DNA from: Oscillospiraceae bacterium
Lineage (GTDB): Bacteria > Bacillota > Clostridia > Oscillospirales > Oscillospiraceae
Assembly (NCBI GenBank): GCA_018053145.1
Contig: JAGPMA010000002.1
Coordinates: 39,125 to 103,124, forward strand
Reading direction: 5' to 3'
DNA: 64,000 nt
Positions 8,824-18,072 of the stretch are shown piece by piece. Position 1 is the first letter of the stretch. Each line of letters starts with the position of its first letter. The translations under genes and the position numbers were made by a program. The notes under the pieces were generated by a model. It saw nothing but the letters and a program-made list of their open reading frames with translations, ran no database searches and was not told the origin of the DNA.

Positions 8824-11800
8824 TGCGCAGAACCTACGGTAAAAACACTCTGCGAACCGTCAAAGAGACATTTGGGCGTTTTGCGGCCATTTTTGCAATT
8901 GTGGCGCTCGGTGTGGGGTTTTTGGTTGGACTATTATCCTCCACCCCGGATATGCGCTATTCTTTCGACGAATACTTTGACAATACCTCCATGTACGACA
9001 TCCGTGTTCTGGGCGACTTGGGACTTAGTGATGCAGATGTTTCAACGCTGACAGCTCTCGACGGTGTTGGCATTGTTCAGGCCGGCTATGTTGCCGATGT
9101 CCTTATGACTTCATCCGAGAACACAGACTACACCGTCCGCATGCATAGTATCGACACAAAAAACGATGATACGATGAACCGCCCGGAGCTTACGATGGGA
9201 CGTATACCTGAAAATTCAAATGAATGCATTGTTGTCAACGTGCCTTTGAGCAAAGCAAAGGTTGAGCTTGGCGAAATGCTGACTATCGCTGAAAAAAACA
9301 AAAACACGGATGATATACTAAACAGCAAGGAATATACAGTGGTTGGATTTGCTGACTACTGCCCATATTTTTCCGCTGAAAAGGAGTATACAAACATCGG
9401 AAGCGGAACAGTCGATATATTTGTTCTCGTACCGAACGAAAGCTTTGCAACAGATTTTTACACCGATGTTTATATTGGTGTTAAAGGCGCCGACGCACTG
9501 ACAAGTCTTACAGGCGAGTATCAAATGCTTGTTAATAAAACTTCCGAAAAAGTTGAAGCTATTGCCGACGAGCGTAGTCAGGTGCGTTATGACGAGTTTG
9601 TGAGCCAAAGCACGGAAAAGCTTGAAACGTCAAAAGCAGATTATAACGAGGCAAAAAGTGAGGCCGAAACCAAACTTTCGGACGCCGAGAAACAGATTTC
9701 GGACGGTTGGCGTGAAATTGAAAACGGCGAAATCCAGCTTGCAAGTGCATGGACGAAGATAAGCGACAACGAGAGCAAGCTCATCAAAAGCCAAGCCGAT
9801 TTGAACAAGCAGGAAAGCGAGATGTACAACGCATTTGCCGATGCGTTAACTAACATAAATAAAGCGCAGAGTGAACTTGATAATAATCTTGAGGATGCAC
9901 AAGAAAGCCAGACTGCATCCGAAAGCGAGCTAAATACTTATCATCTTAGCGAAACCCAACTATCTGCTTTTAAAGAGCTTGCTAAGCTGACAGCAACATA
10001 TCCGTCGCTTGCGGAAAATTTGCAGACGCTTCAGGATAATTCCACCAGATTAAAGGAAATTGGAACTCGCTTGGCCGCTATCGGTACGATGCAGCCTGTT
10101 GAGCAGACAACATACGCGGATGAAGTGGCGGCGCTAAAAACGGAAAGCATCACCTTGCAGGCAGATATAACAAAAATCGCTTCCGGTGGGGACTATATTG
10201 CTTATGTTAATGGCGCGACTCGGCTTGCCATGACAGGAGCTACTTCCGAGACGCTCCCGATGCTTGCGCTGAAGCTTGGTTCTGTTGACACCGCAATTCA
10301 AAAGCTTGCAGGCGGGCAATCAGAGCTTGATAAGCAGCGCGGTGAGTATGAATCCAAAAAAGCAAGCGCTGAAAAGGAAATCGCGGATGCCCGTGCTAAG
10401 ATTTCCTCAGGAAAAACAGAGCTTGCAAACGCAAAAGAAGACTATTATTCCCACCTTGAAACACTCAGCGCTTCAAAAGCAAGCCTACTAGAAAGCGAGA
10501 CTGAATATAAGAATTCGAAAGCAGACGCGGAAACAGCTCTTGCTGAAGGTGCGCAGAAAATCGCGGAAGCCGAAACAAAATTATCCGAGCTGCGTGTCCC
10601 GAGCTGGCAAGTTTATACACGTGCAGATAACATCAGTTATTCCTCCATTGAAGCAAATATAGACAAGGTAAATGCAATCGCAAAGGTGTTTCCGTTTTTC
10701 TTCTTCCTTGTAGCGGCTCTCGTTGCACTGACGACCATGACGCGCATGGTTGAGGACGAAAGGCTTCAAATCGGAACGATGAAGGCTTTGGGTTACAGTC
10801 GTTCAGAAATTTCGAGAAAATACATTTTTTACGCTCTTTCGGCCTCCGTACTTGGCAGCGTTTTCGGTGTTGCAGTCGGCTATAGGCTTTTCCCCTCGGT
10901 AATTTGGAACGCCTATACCATGATGTATGAGCTACCCAAATTCTACTGTCCCTTGAACTGGATGTTCGCACTGCTTACAAGCGCCGCAGCGGTTGCTTGT
11001 ACGCTTTTGGCAACAGTCAGTGCCTGTGGCTCCTCTTTAAAAGAAAAACCAGCACAGCTTATGCTTCTCAGAGCCCCTGAAGCAGGGAAGCGAGTCCTAC
11101 TAGAGCGCATTACACCTATTTGGAGCCGCATGAAATTCACTCACAAGGTAACGGCGCGAAACCTTTTCAGGTATAAAAAAAGATTCCTTATGACGGTCAT
11201 CGGAGTTGCCGGCTGTACCGCTCTTGTCGTAACCGGCTTTGGTCTGCGCGATTCTTTTTCTGATATTGCCGACAGGCAATTTGGCACGCTTAACACCTAT
11301 GACATCATGGTGCCAATCGCTAACGAAGACGATTTGACCAATCCAGAACTTCAGGACATATTGAACAATTCGGAAAGCATATCTGACAAAACCACAGTTT
11401 ATTACGAAAGCGTTGACGCCGAAAACGGTGACTCTTCTCTCGAAATCTATGCTTTTATCCCAGAAAGCACTTCTGATTTGGACGGTTTTGTGAGCTTCCG
11501 TAACAGAGCAAGCGGTAAAGCCCTGAGCTTTGAGGAAGGTAGCGTGATAATAACCGAAAAGGCCAGCGAGATTCTCAAGCTGAAAGTCGGAAGCGTATTG
11601 ATGCTCACAGACCCCAACGGCAACACTGGAAGCTTTAAGATTTCAGGCATTTGTGAAAACTATGCCAGAAACTATGTTTATATGAGTAAGACCACCTATA
11701 CCGAAGGCATGGGGCAGAGGCCTGAAGCGAACATGCTGGTAATCGGACTCACTGACAGCGGTCTAGTTTCGCAAAGAGATATAGGAGAACGTATTCTTGA

Positions 11801-12272
11801 AACGGGTGCTGTGAGCGGCATAAGCTATATCTCCGACTCCAAAGACGCGGTTGCTCGCGCACTGAGTAAAATTGATGTTATTGTTGTCGTTGTAATACTA
11901 TGTGCTGGACTTCTGGCCTTCATAGTTCTATATAATTTGACTAACATCAACATTTCGGAACGAGTAAAAGAAATTGCAACAATAAAGGTTCTGGGCTTCA
12001 CTGACCGGGAGGTAAACTCATACGTGAACCGCGAATCAATTTTGCTGTCAATAATCGGAACGATTTTCGGACTGGTTCTGGGTGTTTTTCTGCATCGATA
12101 TGTTATGGGCTGTGCCGAAATGACCAGCATGATGTTCGGGCGTTCGGTTAGGGCGATGAGCTTTGTATACTCTGCAGCGCTAACAATTGCATTCAGCGTT
12201 TTGGTTGACCTTATTATGCGAAGAAAGCTCCGGAACATCAGCATGGTCGAGAGCATGAAAGCTCCGGAATAA
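8823..12272 (+). CDS. Giant FtsX-domain ABC transporter permease with coiled-coil extracytoplasmic region
   Basis: About 1149 residues. An N-terminal transmembrane helix (about 20-40) is followed by an extracytoplasmic domain containing a long Ala/Glu/Lys-rich coiled coil (about 265-610). A first FtsX block of three helices (about 620-760) and a second unit (another helix near 785, an extracytoplasmic domain, and three helices near 1010-1140) complete it. This is the YvbJ/MacB-superfamily architecture of Firmicute exporters or sensors. ATG 8823 overlaps the ATPase stop; a GTG six bases upstream is less likely. The second FtsX block contains the typical motif ERVKEIATIKVLGF. It is probably the membrane partner of the preceding ATPase; the substrate is unknown. 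Confidence 0.88.
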   Translation: MRRTYGKNTLRTVKETFGRFAAIFAIVALGVGFLVGLLSSTPDMRYSFDEYFDNTSMYDIRVLGDLGLSDADVSTLTALDGVGIVQAGYVADVLMTSSENTDYTVRMHSIDTKNDDTMNRPELTMGRIPENSNECIVVNVPLSKAKVELGEMLTIAEKNKNTDDILNSKEYTVVGFADYCPYFSAEKEYTNIGSGTVDIFVLVPNESFATDFYTDVYIGVKGADALTSLTGEYQMLVNKTSEKVEAIADERSQVRYDEFVSQSTEKLETSKADYNEAKSEAETKLSDAEKQISDGWREIENGEIQLASAWTKISDNESKLIKSQADLNKQESEMYNAFADALTNINKAQSELDNNLEDAQESQTASESELNTYHLSETQLSAFKELAKLTATYPSLAENLQTLQDNSTRLKEIGTRLAAIGTMQPVEQTTYADEVAALKTESITLQADITKIASGGDYIAYVNGATRLAMTGATSETLPMLALKLGSVDTAIQKLAGGQSELDKQRGEYESKKASAEKEIADARAKISSGKTELANAKEDYYSHLETLSASKASLLESETEYKNSKADAETALAEGAQKIAEAETKLSELRVPSWQVYTRADNISYSSIEANIDKVNAIAKVFPFFFFLVAALVALTTMTRMVEDERLQIGTMKALGYSRSEISRKYIFYALSASVLGSVFGVAVGYRLFPSVIWNAYTMMYELPKFYCPLNWMFALLTSAAAVACTLLATVSACGSSLKEKPAQLMLLRAPEAGKRVLLERITPIWSRMKFTHKVTARNLFRYKKRFLMTVIGVAGCTALVVTGFGLRDSFSDIADRQFGTLNTYDIMVPIANEDDLTNPELQDILNNSESISDKTTVYYESVDAENGDSSLEIYAFIPESTSDLDGFVSFRNRASGKALSFEEGSVIITEKASEILKLKVGSVLMLTDPNGNTGSFKISGICENYARNYVYMSKTTYTEGMGQRPEANMLVIGLTDSGLVSQRDIGERILETGAVSGISYISDSKDAVARALSKIDVIVVVVILCAGLLAFIVLYNLTNINISERVKEIATIKVLGFTDREVNSYVNRESILLSIIGTIFGLVLGVFLHRYVMGCAEMTSMMFGRSVRAMSFVYSAALTIAFSVLVDLIMRRKLRNISMVESMKAPE

Positions 12273-12280
12273 ATAACTAT

Positions 12281-12316
12281 AAAAAAGAAGGGCTTATTTA
12301 TAAGCCCTTCTTTTTT
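12281..12316. terminator. Bidirectional terminator
   Basis: A-run, AAGAAGGGCTTA pairing with TAAGCCCTTCTT, then a T-run. It ends the exporter operon and, on the other strand, the hydrolase gene, whose stop codon (12298-12300) lies inside the stem. Confidence 0.85.
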
Positions 12317-13635
12317 AAATCTCCGACAAGCTGAACATAAAACTCTCGAACATCAAATCCTTCAATGTTTTCACGATTTAGGTCAATCATATCCGCGTGT
12401 GTGACTCCGCGTTTACCTGCAACGGAAATTAATCTAAAATTTTCGCCCCATTTAGCAGATTCCACCGAAACCAAGCCATCGTTTGCTCCATCAAAGTGAT
12501 GCACAAGCGGATAGCTGATATTAAGAGGGAATTTCCCACTTCGTGCATTGTTCGATTTTGACCCCACACTTTGATAGAAAACACGGTCCTTATCCTTAGC
12601 TATAGCATTAATCTCTGCGCACCTTGAGCCAGTCAAGTCGGTTACCGCTGAAATAAAATCGGGGTTTTTATCTCCGAGTCTTTTAAGAGTACTGTTATAT
12701 TTGTCAGCAAGCGAACTTTTGAGCTTTTCGGGTGCCTTATTCAATAGGTATTCCGCAAAAATGCACCCGCGATGTGGGGTGTTAATTGTTGTCAACGAGG
12801 CAACATATTCGTCTGCACCGAGGCAGCTAATTGCATATCGCGAGTCAAGTCCGCCCTTTGAGTGTGCAATAATGTTAACCTTTTCGCAGCCTGTTTTACC
12901 CACAATGTATTTTATTCGCTCCAAAATAGCCTCAGCACTTGCTTCAGCTGAAGCGGCAGATTGCTGCTCGCCATAAAAAATGCTTGCTCCGTTGCTTTTT
13001 AGTTCGGTGGGAATACGTCCCCAATAATTGAAATATCGAAAATCGCGGAAAAACACTCCATGTACCAGCAAAAGCGGATACTTGGTTTTGCAGAGCTCTT
13101 GCTCGCAACGCTCTTTATTAAGCTCAATTTTCTGTGCTTCAAAAGCACACTCGCGTGATGTTATCGTGTAAATTTTGAATAGTGCGATTACGTTTGCAAG
13201 CGGTATCCAACCCACAAGAACACCAATAATTCTTGACTTAATACCAAGCTGTATTGAGGTACAATAAACTTGAATAATGCCGTTCCAAAACACTAATGAC
13301 TCGATTATGATAACGAACATGCAATGAATATAGAACGGATAAAACAGCAGGAGACCGGGAATCGCAATTGCGAAAGCAAGCACGCCAAGTGCGTTGGCGA
13401 AGGAAGTAAACATAAACAGAGCCAAAAGCTCTGTCCCTCCGGACATAATGCAGATACGCTTATTAGGATATTTATCAACCGAAGCGCAGATGTTCAGGCG
13501 AATGAAAAGCACTGCTACCACAAGGCAGATGATGATTTTCCAGCCCACAGCCATTGAAAGCACTGAAATCAAAATATAGCTATTTGATATAATAAGCAAA
13601 AACACGGCGCTGAAAACTCGTTTTAAGCTTTTCAC
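12298..13635 (-). CDS. Membrane-anchored alpha/beta hydrolase, triacylglycerol-lipase-like
   Basis: 445 residues. Four or five hydrophobic helices fill the first 155 residues and a lipase-like alpha/beta hydrolase domain follows. HG at 192-193 fits the oxyanion hole, AHSKGG gives nucleophile Ser259 (GxSxG variant with Lys), Asp386 in GANDG and His413 in VTHAD complete a plausible triad. The start is GTG behind GGGGG. By family it hydrolyses an ester (lipid, lipoyl or acyl); the fused multi-helix anchor puts the domain at the membrane face, and I cannot tell which side. It stands alone, convergent with the exporter genes. An esterase rather than a true lipase is equally possible. Confidence 0.75.
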   Translation of the reverse strand: MKSLKRVFSAVFLLIISNSYILISVLSMAVGWKIIICLVVAVLFIRLNICASVDKYPNKRICIMSGGTELLALFMFTSFANALGVLAFAIAIPGLLLFYPFYIHCMFVIIIESLVFWNGIIQVYCTSIQLGIKSRIIGVLVGWIPLANVIALFKIYTITSRECAFEAQKIELNKERCEQELCKTKYPLLLVHGVFFRDFRYFNYWGRIPTELKSNGASIFYGEQQSAASAEASAEAILERIKYIVGKTGCEKVNIIAHSKGGLDSRYAISCLGADEYVASLTTINTPHRGCIFAEYLLNKAPEKLKSSLADKYNSTLKRLGDKNPDFISAVTDLTGSRCAEINAIAKDKDRVFYQSVGSKSNNARSGKFPLNISYPLVHHFDGANDGLVSVESAKWGENFRLISVAGKRGVTHADMIDLNRENIEGFDVREFYVQLVGDLKKKGL

Positions 13636-13730
13636 TTAATACCCCCTTTGTTTATGAGCATATTAGCACAAATATTGCTCAACTTCAATGCTAGGCGATT
13701 TTTTGTGTTAGAGCAATTGTCAACTAAAAG

Positions 13731-13754
13731 GGGAACGGGCATTTGCCCGTTCCC
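13731..13754 (-). terminator. Terminator of hpf
   Basis: GGGAACGGGC pairs with GCCCGTTCCC around a four-base loop, followed on the minus strand by CCTTTTAG. Confidence 0.75.
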
Positions 13755-13794
13755 TTGTCATATGTCGATAATATTAATTTTTATAATTTTAAAT

Positions 13795-14328
13795 TCAGTT
13801 GGCATCCGAAATTAAGCCGTAGCCGCCGTTTTTGCGGCGATAGACGATTGCAAAAGCGTTGTCATCCGACTGATTTTTGAAGGCATAGAACTCGTGCTCC
13901 AAAAGGTTCATTTGCAAAATCGCTTCCTCAGGCGTCATGGGCTTCATTGGGAAGCGCTTTGAACGGACAATTTCGAAATCAGCTTCTTCTTCCTCAGGAA
14001 GAAAGCTGTCAACAGGTTCTTTTTCAAGTACGCCCTCGCGCAGACGCTTTTCAAGACGTGTCTTATTTTTCATAATCTGTCGGTCAATAGATGCGCAGGC
14101 TGAGTCGATAGACGCGCGCATATCGCTTGTTAGCTCGCTGACACGGTAAAACATGCCGTTGTTTTCGATGGTAACCTCCGCCTTATATCTGCCCCTTTCG
14201 GAGCTGAAGGTGATAAAGGCTTCTGCATCTCCGCGGAAGAAGCGATCAATCTTGCCGATTTTACGTTCGGCATATTCTTTGATCTCATCAGGTACTTTAA
14301 TTTTCTTTTCTGTGATTGTAAATTTCAT
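13795..14328 (-). CDS. hpf: Long-form ribosome hibernation promoting factor
   Basis: Binds the 30S subunit and dimerises 70S ribosomes into inactive 100S particles in stationary phase. The N-terminal RaiA/YfiA domain occupies about residues 1-100. After a charged linker, a C-terminal domain (about 120-177) holds the conserved KRFPMKPMTPEEAILQM-type segment and the YRRKNGGYGLI end that mediates dimerisation in long HPF proteins. The start is ATG 14328, nine bases after GAAGGAG; a TTG three codons upstream overlaps that spacer. It is a single gene with its own terminator, divergent from htpG, so two stress-related genes flank one intergenic region. Confidence 0.93.
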   Translation of the reverse strand: MKFTITEKKIKVPDEIKEYAERKIGKIDRFFRGDAEAFITFSSERGRYKAEVTIENNGMFYRVSELTSDMRASIDSACASIDRQIMKNKTRLEKRLREGVLEKEPVDSFLPEEEEADFEIVRSKRFPMKPMTPEEAILQMNLLEHEFYAFKNQSDDNAFAIVYRRKNGGYGLISDAN

Positions 14329-14642
14329 AAAGTCCAACTCCTTCTTGTGGCAAAACGCCCAGTTTAAGTAGAGAAATAATATTGCACTGTACTGTACTTC
14401 CTTTACTTAACTTAATTATAACATGAATCTTCCGTAACACAATCACATTCTTTTTAATTCCTGAATACGTAAGCCGATTATTTTTCGCAGAGTGGTCGCC
14501 AAGAGAAACATTAGTAAAAAAATGACGGCTTCAATTTCAACTTTTACTTCTTTATTGCTTTTTGGAGTTGAAAAACCGCAGATAAGTGTTATTATATAAG
14601 GTATGCTATATTTTTCTATTGCTTGGGAGGTTACTATAAGTT
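14329..14642. other. Divergent hpf/htpG intergenic region
   Basis: About 310 bases. It holds a TATAAT on the minus strand near 14420 (likely hpf -10, weak -35), and the htpG promoter at 14568-14596. No CIRCE-like inverted repeat (TTAGCACTC-N9-GAGTGCTAA) is visible. Confidence 0.5.
14568..14596 (+). promoter_or_regulatory. htpG promoter
   Basis: TTGAAA (14568-14573), a 17-base spacer and ATTATA (14591-14596), about 45 bases upstream of the start codon. Confidence 0.5.
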
Positions 14643-16559
14643 ATGGCAAAGAAACAGTTTAAAACGGAATCAAAAAGAGTTCTCGACCTAATGATCAACT
14701 CTATTTACACGCATCCCGAAATCTTTTTAAGAGAAATAATCTCAAACGCGAGCGACGCCATTGACAAGCTCTGCTATATGTCGCTGACAGATGAAAGCGT
14801 TGGGCTTTCGCGCAACGACTTTAGAATCAAGCTCGGCGTTTCCGAAGAAAATCGCATTATCAGCGTTTCCGACAATGGCATCGGCATGACAAAGGAAGAC
14901 TTGGAAAACAACCTTGGAATCATTGCAAAGAGCGGCTCACTCAAATTTAAAAGTGAAATGGAAAAAACCGGCGAAGCCTCCGATTTGGACATAATCGGAC
15001 AGTTTGGCGTCGGCTTCTATTCCGCATTTATGGTTGCCGATAAGGTTTCTGTCATCACAAAGGCTTTCGGCTCTGACACCGCATATAAGTGGGAGAGCGA
15101 AGGAACAGACGGTTACACCATCGAAGAATTTCAAAAGGACAGCGTCGGCACAGACGTTATCATGCACATCAAAGAAGACGTTGAGGAAAGTGAATACACC
15201 AGATTTTTGAACGAAATGTCCATCGGTCAACTCGTTAAAAAATACAGTGACTTTATCCGCTGGCCCATCGTTATGGACGGAGTCGAGGCCGAGGAGGTCG
15301 AAACCGGTGAGCTTGACGCAGACGGCAAGCCCATCATGACTCAGGTTCCGAAGATTGTTGAGGAAGTCATCAACAGCATGGTTCCCATCTGGCAACGCAG
15401 CAAGGACGAAGTCTCCAAAGAGGAAAACGACGAGTTCTATAAAAACATCTACTACGATTATGAGAATCCCGTTTCCACCATCCGCGTCAATGCTGAGGGT
15501 CAGGTTTCCTATAAAGCCATGATTTTTATCCCCGGAAGAGCACCTACGAACTTCTTTTCCGACCTGTTTGAGCCTGGACTTCAGCTCTATTGCAACGGCG
15601 TTATGATTATGGAACGCTGCAAGGACGTAATCCCCGATTGCTTCCGTTTTGTGCGCGGTGTCGTCGACAGTCCAGATTTTCCTCTCAACCTCTCCCGCGA
15701 GACTCTGCAACACGGCAGACAGCTTAAAATTATCTCCACTAACCTTGAAAAGAAAATTAAAAACGAGCTGAGCAGACTTATGGAGGATGAACCTGAGGAA
15801 TACGAGAAGTTTTACAATGCCTTCAGCCTCCAGCTCAAATATGCACTTGTAGCAAACCACGGCGAGAAAAAAGAGCTTCTTACCGATTTGCTTATGTTCT
15901 ATTCCAGTAAGGAAAAGGAGCTTATTCCCCTACGCGAATATAAGGAAAAAATGCCCGCGGAACAAACACGCATCTATTACGTCTGTACAGAGAGTATTGC
16001 CCGCGCGGAAAACCTTCCTCAGGCTGAGCAGATTCGTGACAAGGGCTTTGAAATTCTCTATTTGACCGACGAGGTGGACGACTTTATAATGCGTCAGCTG
16101 GAAAGCTATGCTGATATTAAGGTTTGCAACATAACAAACGACGAGCTCGGACTTGAATCCGAAGAGGAAAAGATTGAAGCCGACAAGAAGCAGGAAGAAA
16201 ACCGTGAGCTTCTCGACTTTGTTAAGGAGACTCTAGGTGACAGCGTTGTTGACGTGCGAATCAGCCACAAGCTGAAAAGCCATCCCGTTTATCTCACCTC
16301 GGACGGCGAAATCTCCATAGAAATGGAAAAATATTTTTCGATGATGAAAAACGAAGCCGCTATGAAGATTAAAGCACAGAGAGTACTCGAGCTAAACAGC
16401 GATAACCATGCTTTTACAGCGCTGAAGGAAGCCTTTGAATCAGACAAGGAAAGGGCTGCAAATCTTTCCAAAATACTTCATTCTCAGGCTCTTCTTATTG
16501 CTGGTCTTCCGCTTGAAAATGCAGCTGAGTATACCGAGCTCATCTGTCAGTTATTCTAA
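14643..16559 (+). CDS. htpG: Chaperone HtpG (bacterial Hsp90)
   Basis: An ATP-dependent homodimeric cytosolic chaperone. The 638 residues begin with the GHKL ATPase domain: FLREIISNASDA (about 27-38, catalytic Glu and ATP-Mg Asn), DNGIGM near 80, and GQFGVGFYSAF near 120. The middle domain holds LNLSRETLQ near 350 with the catalytic-loop Arg, and a C-terminal dimerisation domain follows. The reading frame is intact and of ordinary length. The start codon follows GGGAGG at about ten bases. It is monocistronic, with its own promoter and a strong terminator just downstream. Confidence 0.97.
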   Translation: MAKKQFKTESKRVLDLMINSIYTHPEIFLREIISNASDAIDKLCYMSLTDESVGLSRNDFRIKLGVSEENRIISVSDNGIGMTKEDLENNLGIIAKSGSLKFKSEMEKTGEASDLDIIGQFGVGFYSAFMVADKVSVITKAFGSDTAYKWESEGTDGYTIEEFQKDSVGTDVIMHIKEDVEESEYTRFLNEMSIGQLVKKYSDFIRWPIVMDGVEAEEVETGELDADGKPIMTQVPKIVEEVINSMVPIWQRSKDEVSKEENDEFYKNIYYDYENPVSTIRVNAEGQVSYKAMIFIPGRAPTNFFSDLFEPGLQLYCNGVMIMERCKDVIPDCFRFVRGVVDSPDFPLNLSRETLQHGRQLKIISTNLEKKIKNELSRLMEDEPEEYEKFYNAFSLQLKYALVANHGEKKELLTDLLMFYSSKEKELIPLREYKEKMPAEQTRIYYVCTESIARAENLPQAEQIRDKGFEILYLTDEVDDFIMRQLESYADIKVCNITNDELGLESEEEKIEADKKQEENRELLDFVKETLGDSVVDVRISHKLKSHPVYLTSDGEISIEMEKYFSMMKNEAAMKIKAQRVLELNSDNHAFTALKEAFESDKERAANLSKILHSQALLIAGLPLENAAEYTELICQLF

Positions 16560-16589
16560 CACACTTGCTCATTTTGAGCTTTTGGACAA

Positions 16590-16624
16590 GCCGATAAGCG
16601 TTTTTTAAGAAAACGCTTATCGGC
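16590..16624 (+). terminator. Terminator after htpG
   Basis: GCCGATAAGCGTTTT pairs with AAAACGCTTATCGGC around a short loop. A strong stem, but it is not followed by a clean T tract. Confidence 0.65.
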
Positions 16625-16679
16625 GAAATCTGTAAAACACAATCTTTCATTTTGTCGGCGGATATACCGGTACATTACA

Positions 16680-16707
16680 TTGACAGCGTCCTTCATTTTG
16701 ATATAAA
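16680..16707 (+). promoter_or_regulatory. hemW promoter
   Basis: A perfect TTGACA (16680-16685), a 16-base spacer and TATAAA (16702-16707). Confidence 0.6.
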
Positions 16708-16780
16708 ATGAGGTTTATTAATAATCACCTGCTTGTCCGTAAACGGACAAATTGATACTCTTATGAAAGGAGCGCACAAT

Positions 16781-18010
16781 ATGGAGCGTATGCTCGGAAT
16801 CTACATTCATATACCCTTCTGCGCGAGCAAATGCACATACTGCGACTTCTATTCGCTGGCGGGGCACGAGAGCAAAATGGATAAATACCAGAACGCTCTT
16901 ATTAAGCATATCGAAGAAACCGCTCCTCAGATGGAACCTTACTATATCGACACGCTTTATTTCGGCGGCGGTACACCAAGCTTCTACGGCTCAAAGCGAA
17001 TCTGTGAGCTTTTCAACACACTGAAGCGGTCGGCAAAGGTGCTTAAATCCGCGGAGGTTACTGTCGAAATGAACCCCGACAGCGTCACGCAGGAAGACCT
17101 GAAAATGCTCAGAGCAGAGGGGGTCAACCGAATTTCCCTCGGCGTTCAGTCGGCAAACGATGACATTTTAAAACTTATCGGCCGCCGTCACACCTTTAAA
17201 CAGGCAGAGCAAGCCGTTAGAATGGCAAGAGCTGAGGGCTTTGACAACATCAGTATCGACCTTATCTACGGTCTTCCGAGCCAGACAAAAAACGATTGGG
17301 CGGATACTCTTTCGAAGTCTATCGCGCTTCGTCCCGCTCATTTCTCTTGTTACGGACTTAAGGTTGAGGACGGCACCCCGATGTGCAAATATCGAGGCTC
17401 ACCGTTTTTACCCGATGATGACGAGCAGGCAGATATGTATCTTTACATGACTGAAATTTTGGAGCATTACGGCTATCCACAATATGAAATCTCAAATTTT
17501 TCGCTGCCCTCCAAAGAGTCAAAGCACAACCTTAAATATTGGCGACTTGACAACTACATGGGCTTCGGCCCCGGAGCGCACTCCTGCGTGGACGGCCTGC
17601 GATACAGCTACGTTCGTGATTTGGATAAATACATTGACGGAGTTTTGGGCAACTCGGACATAATAGATGAATATGAAAAAACCGACAGACTGGACAAGGC
17701 GGCTGAATATATTATGCTAGGCATGAGAACTGTTCGCGGCATTTCACGAAATGAATACAATTCCGTTTACAGAAGCGGTTTTGACAGAATTGAATACCTT
17801 TTAGGCGAATATGCAAAAAAAGGCTGGACCATTTTGAACGGAGACCGATGGAGCTTTACCTCATCGGGATTTCTGCTTTCAAATATCCTAATCGGCACAT
17901 TGCTGGAAGCACAATCGCAGGAAAAAATGACCGCGAATCCATGGATTGCTGATGCCTCTGCCGAGGCTGAGCCGGAGCTTTCGATTGCCGATGACACACA
18001 CCTTGAATAA
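16781..18010 (+). CDS. hemW: Radical SAM HemW-type protein (heme chaperone / coproporphyrinogen oxidase-like)
   Basis: Starts at ATG 16781 behind AAGGAG; upstream in-frame ATGs lack a site. The radical SAM motif is C14-x3-C18-x2-C21 (FCASKCTYC). FGGGTPS (about 61), GVQSANDD near 120 and the HemN C-terminal domain follow, giving 409 residues. The CxxxCxxC followed by D rather than the HemN CxxxCxxCxC pattern favours HemW, which family members use for heme trafficking, over true coproporphyrinogen III oxidase. No other heme gene is nearby, so the physiological role here is inferred from the family only. A VanW-domain gene follows 62 bases downstream. Confidence 0.87.
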   Translation: MERMLGIYIHIPFCASKCTYCDFYSLAGHESKMDKYQNALIKHIEETAPQMEPYYIDTLYFGGGTPSFYGSKRICELFNTLKRSAKVLKSAEVTVEMNPDSVTQEDLKMLRAEGVNRISLGVQSANDDILKLIGRRHTFKQAEQAVRMARAEGFDNISIDLIYGLPSQTKNDWADTLSKSIALRPAHFSCYGLKVEDGTPMCKYRGSPFLPDDDEQADMYLYMTEILEHYGYPQYEISNFSLPSKESKHNLKYWRLDNYMGFGPGAHSCVDGLRYSYVRDLDKYIDGVLGNSDIIDEYEKTDRLDKAAEYIMLGMRTVRGISRNEYNSVYRSGFDRIEYLLGEYAKKGWTILNGDRWSFTSSGFLLSNILIGTLLEAQSQEKMTANPWIADASAEAEPELSIADDTHLE

Positions 18011-18072
18011 AGAAGATAAAACAGCGCAAATATACATTATAAAAATATAAGCTACATACAGCATTAGGGGAA

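Noticed and set aside
14937-15860. 307-codon minus-strand ORF
   Set aside because: Antisense to the intact htpG gene; the Phe/Val/Asp-rich composition is typical of a reverse-frame shadow.
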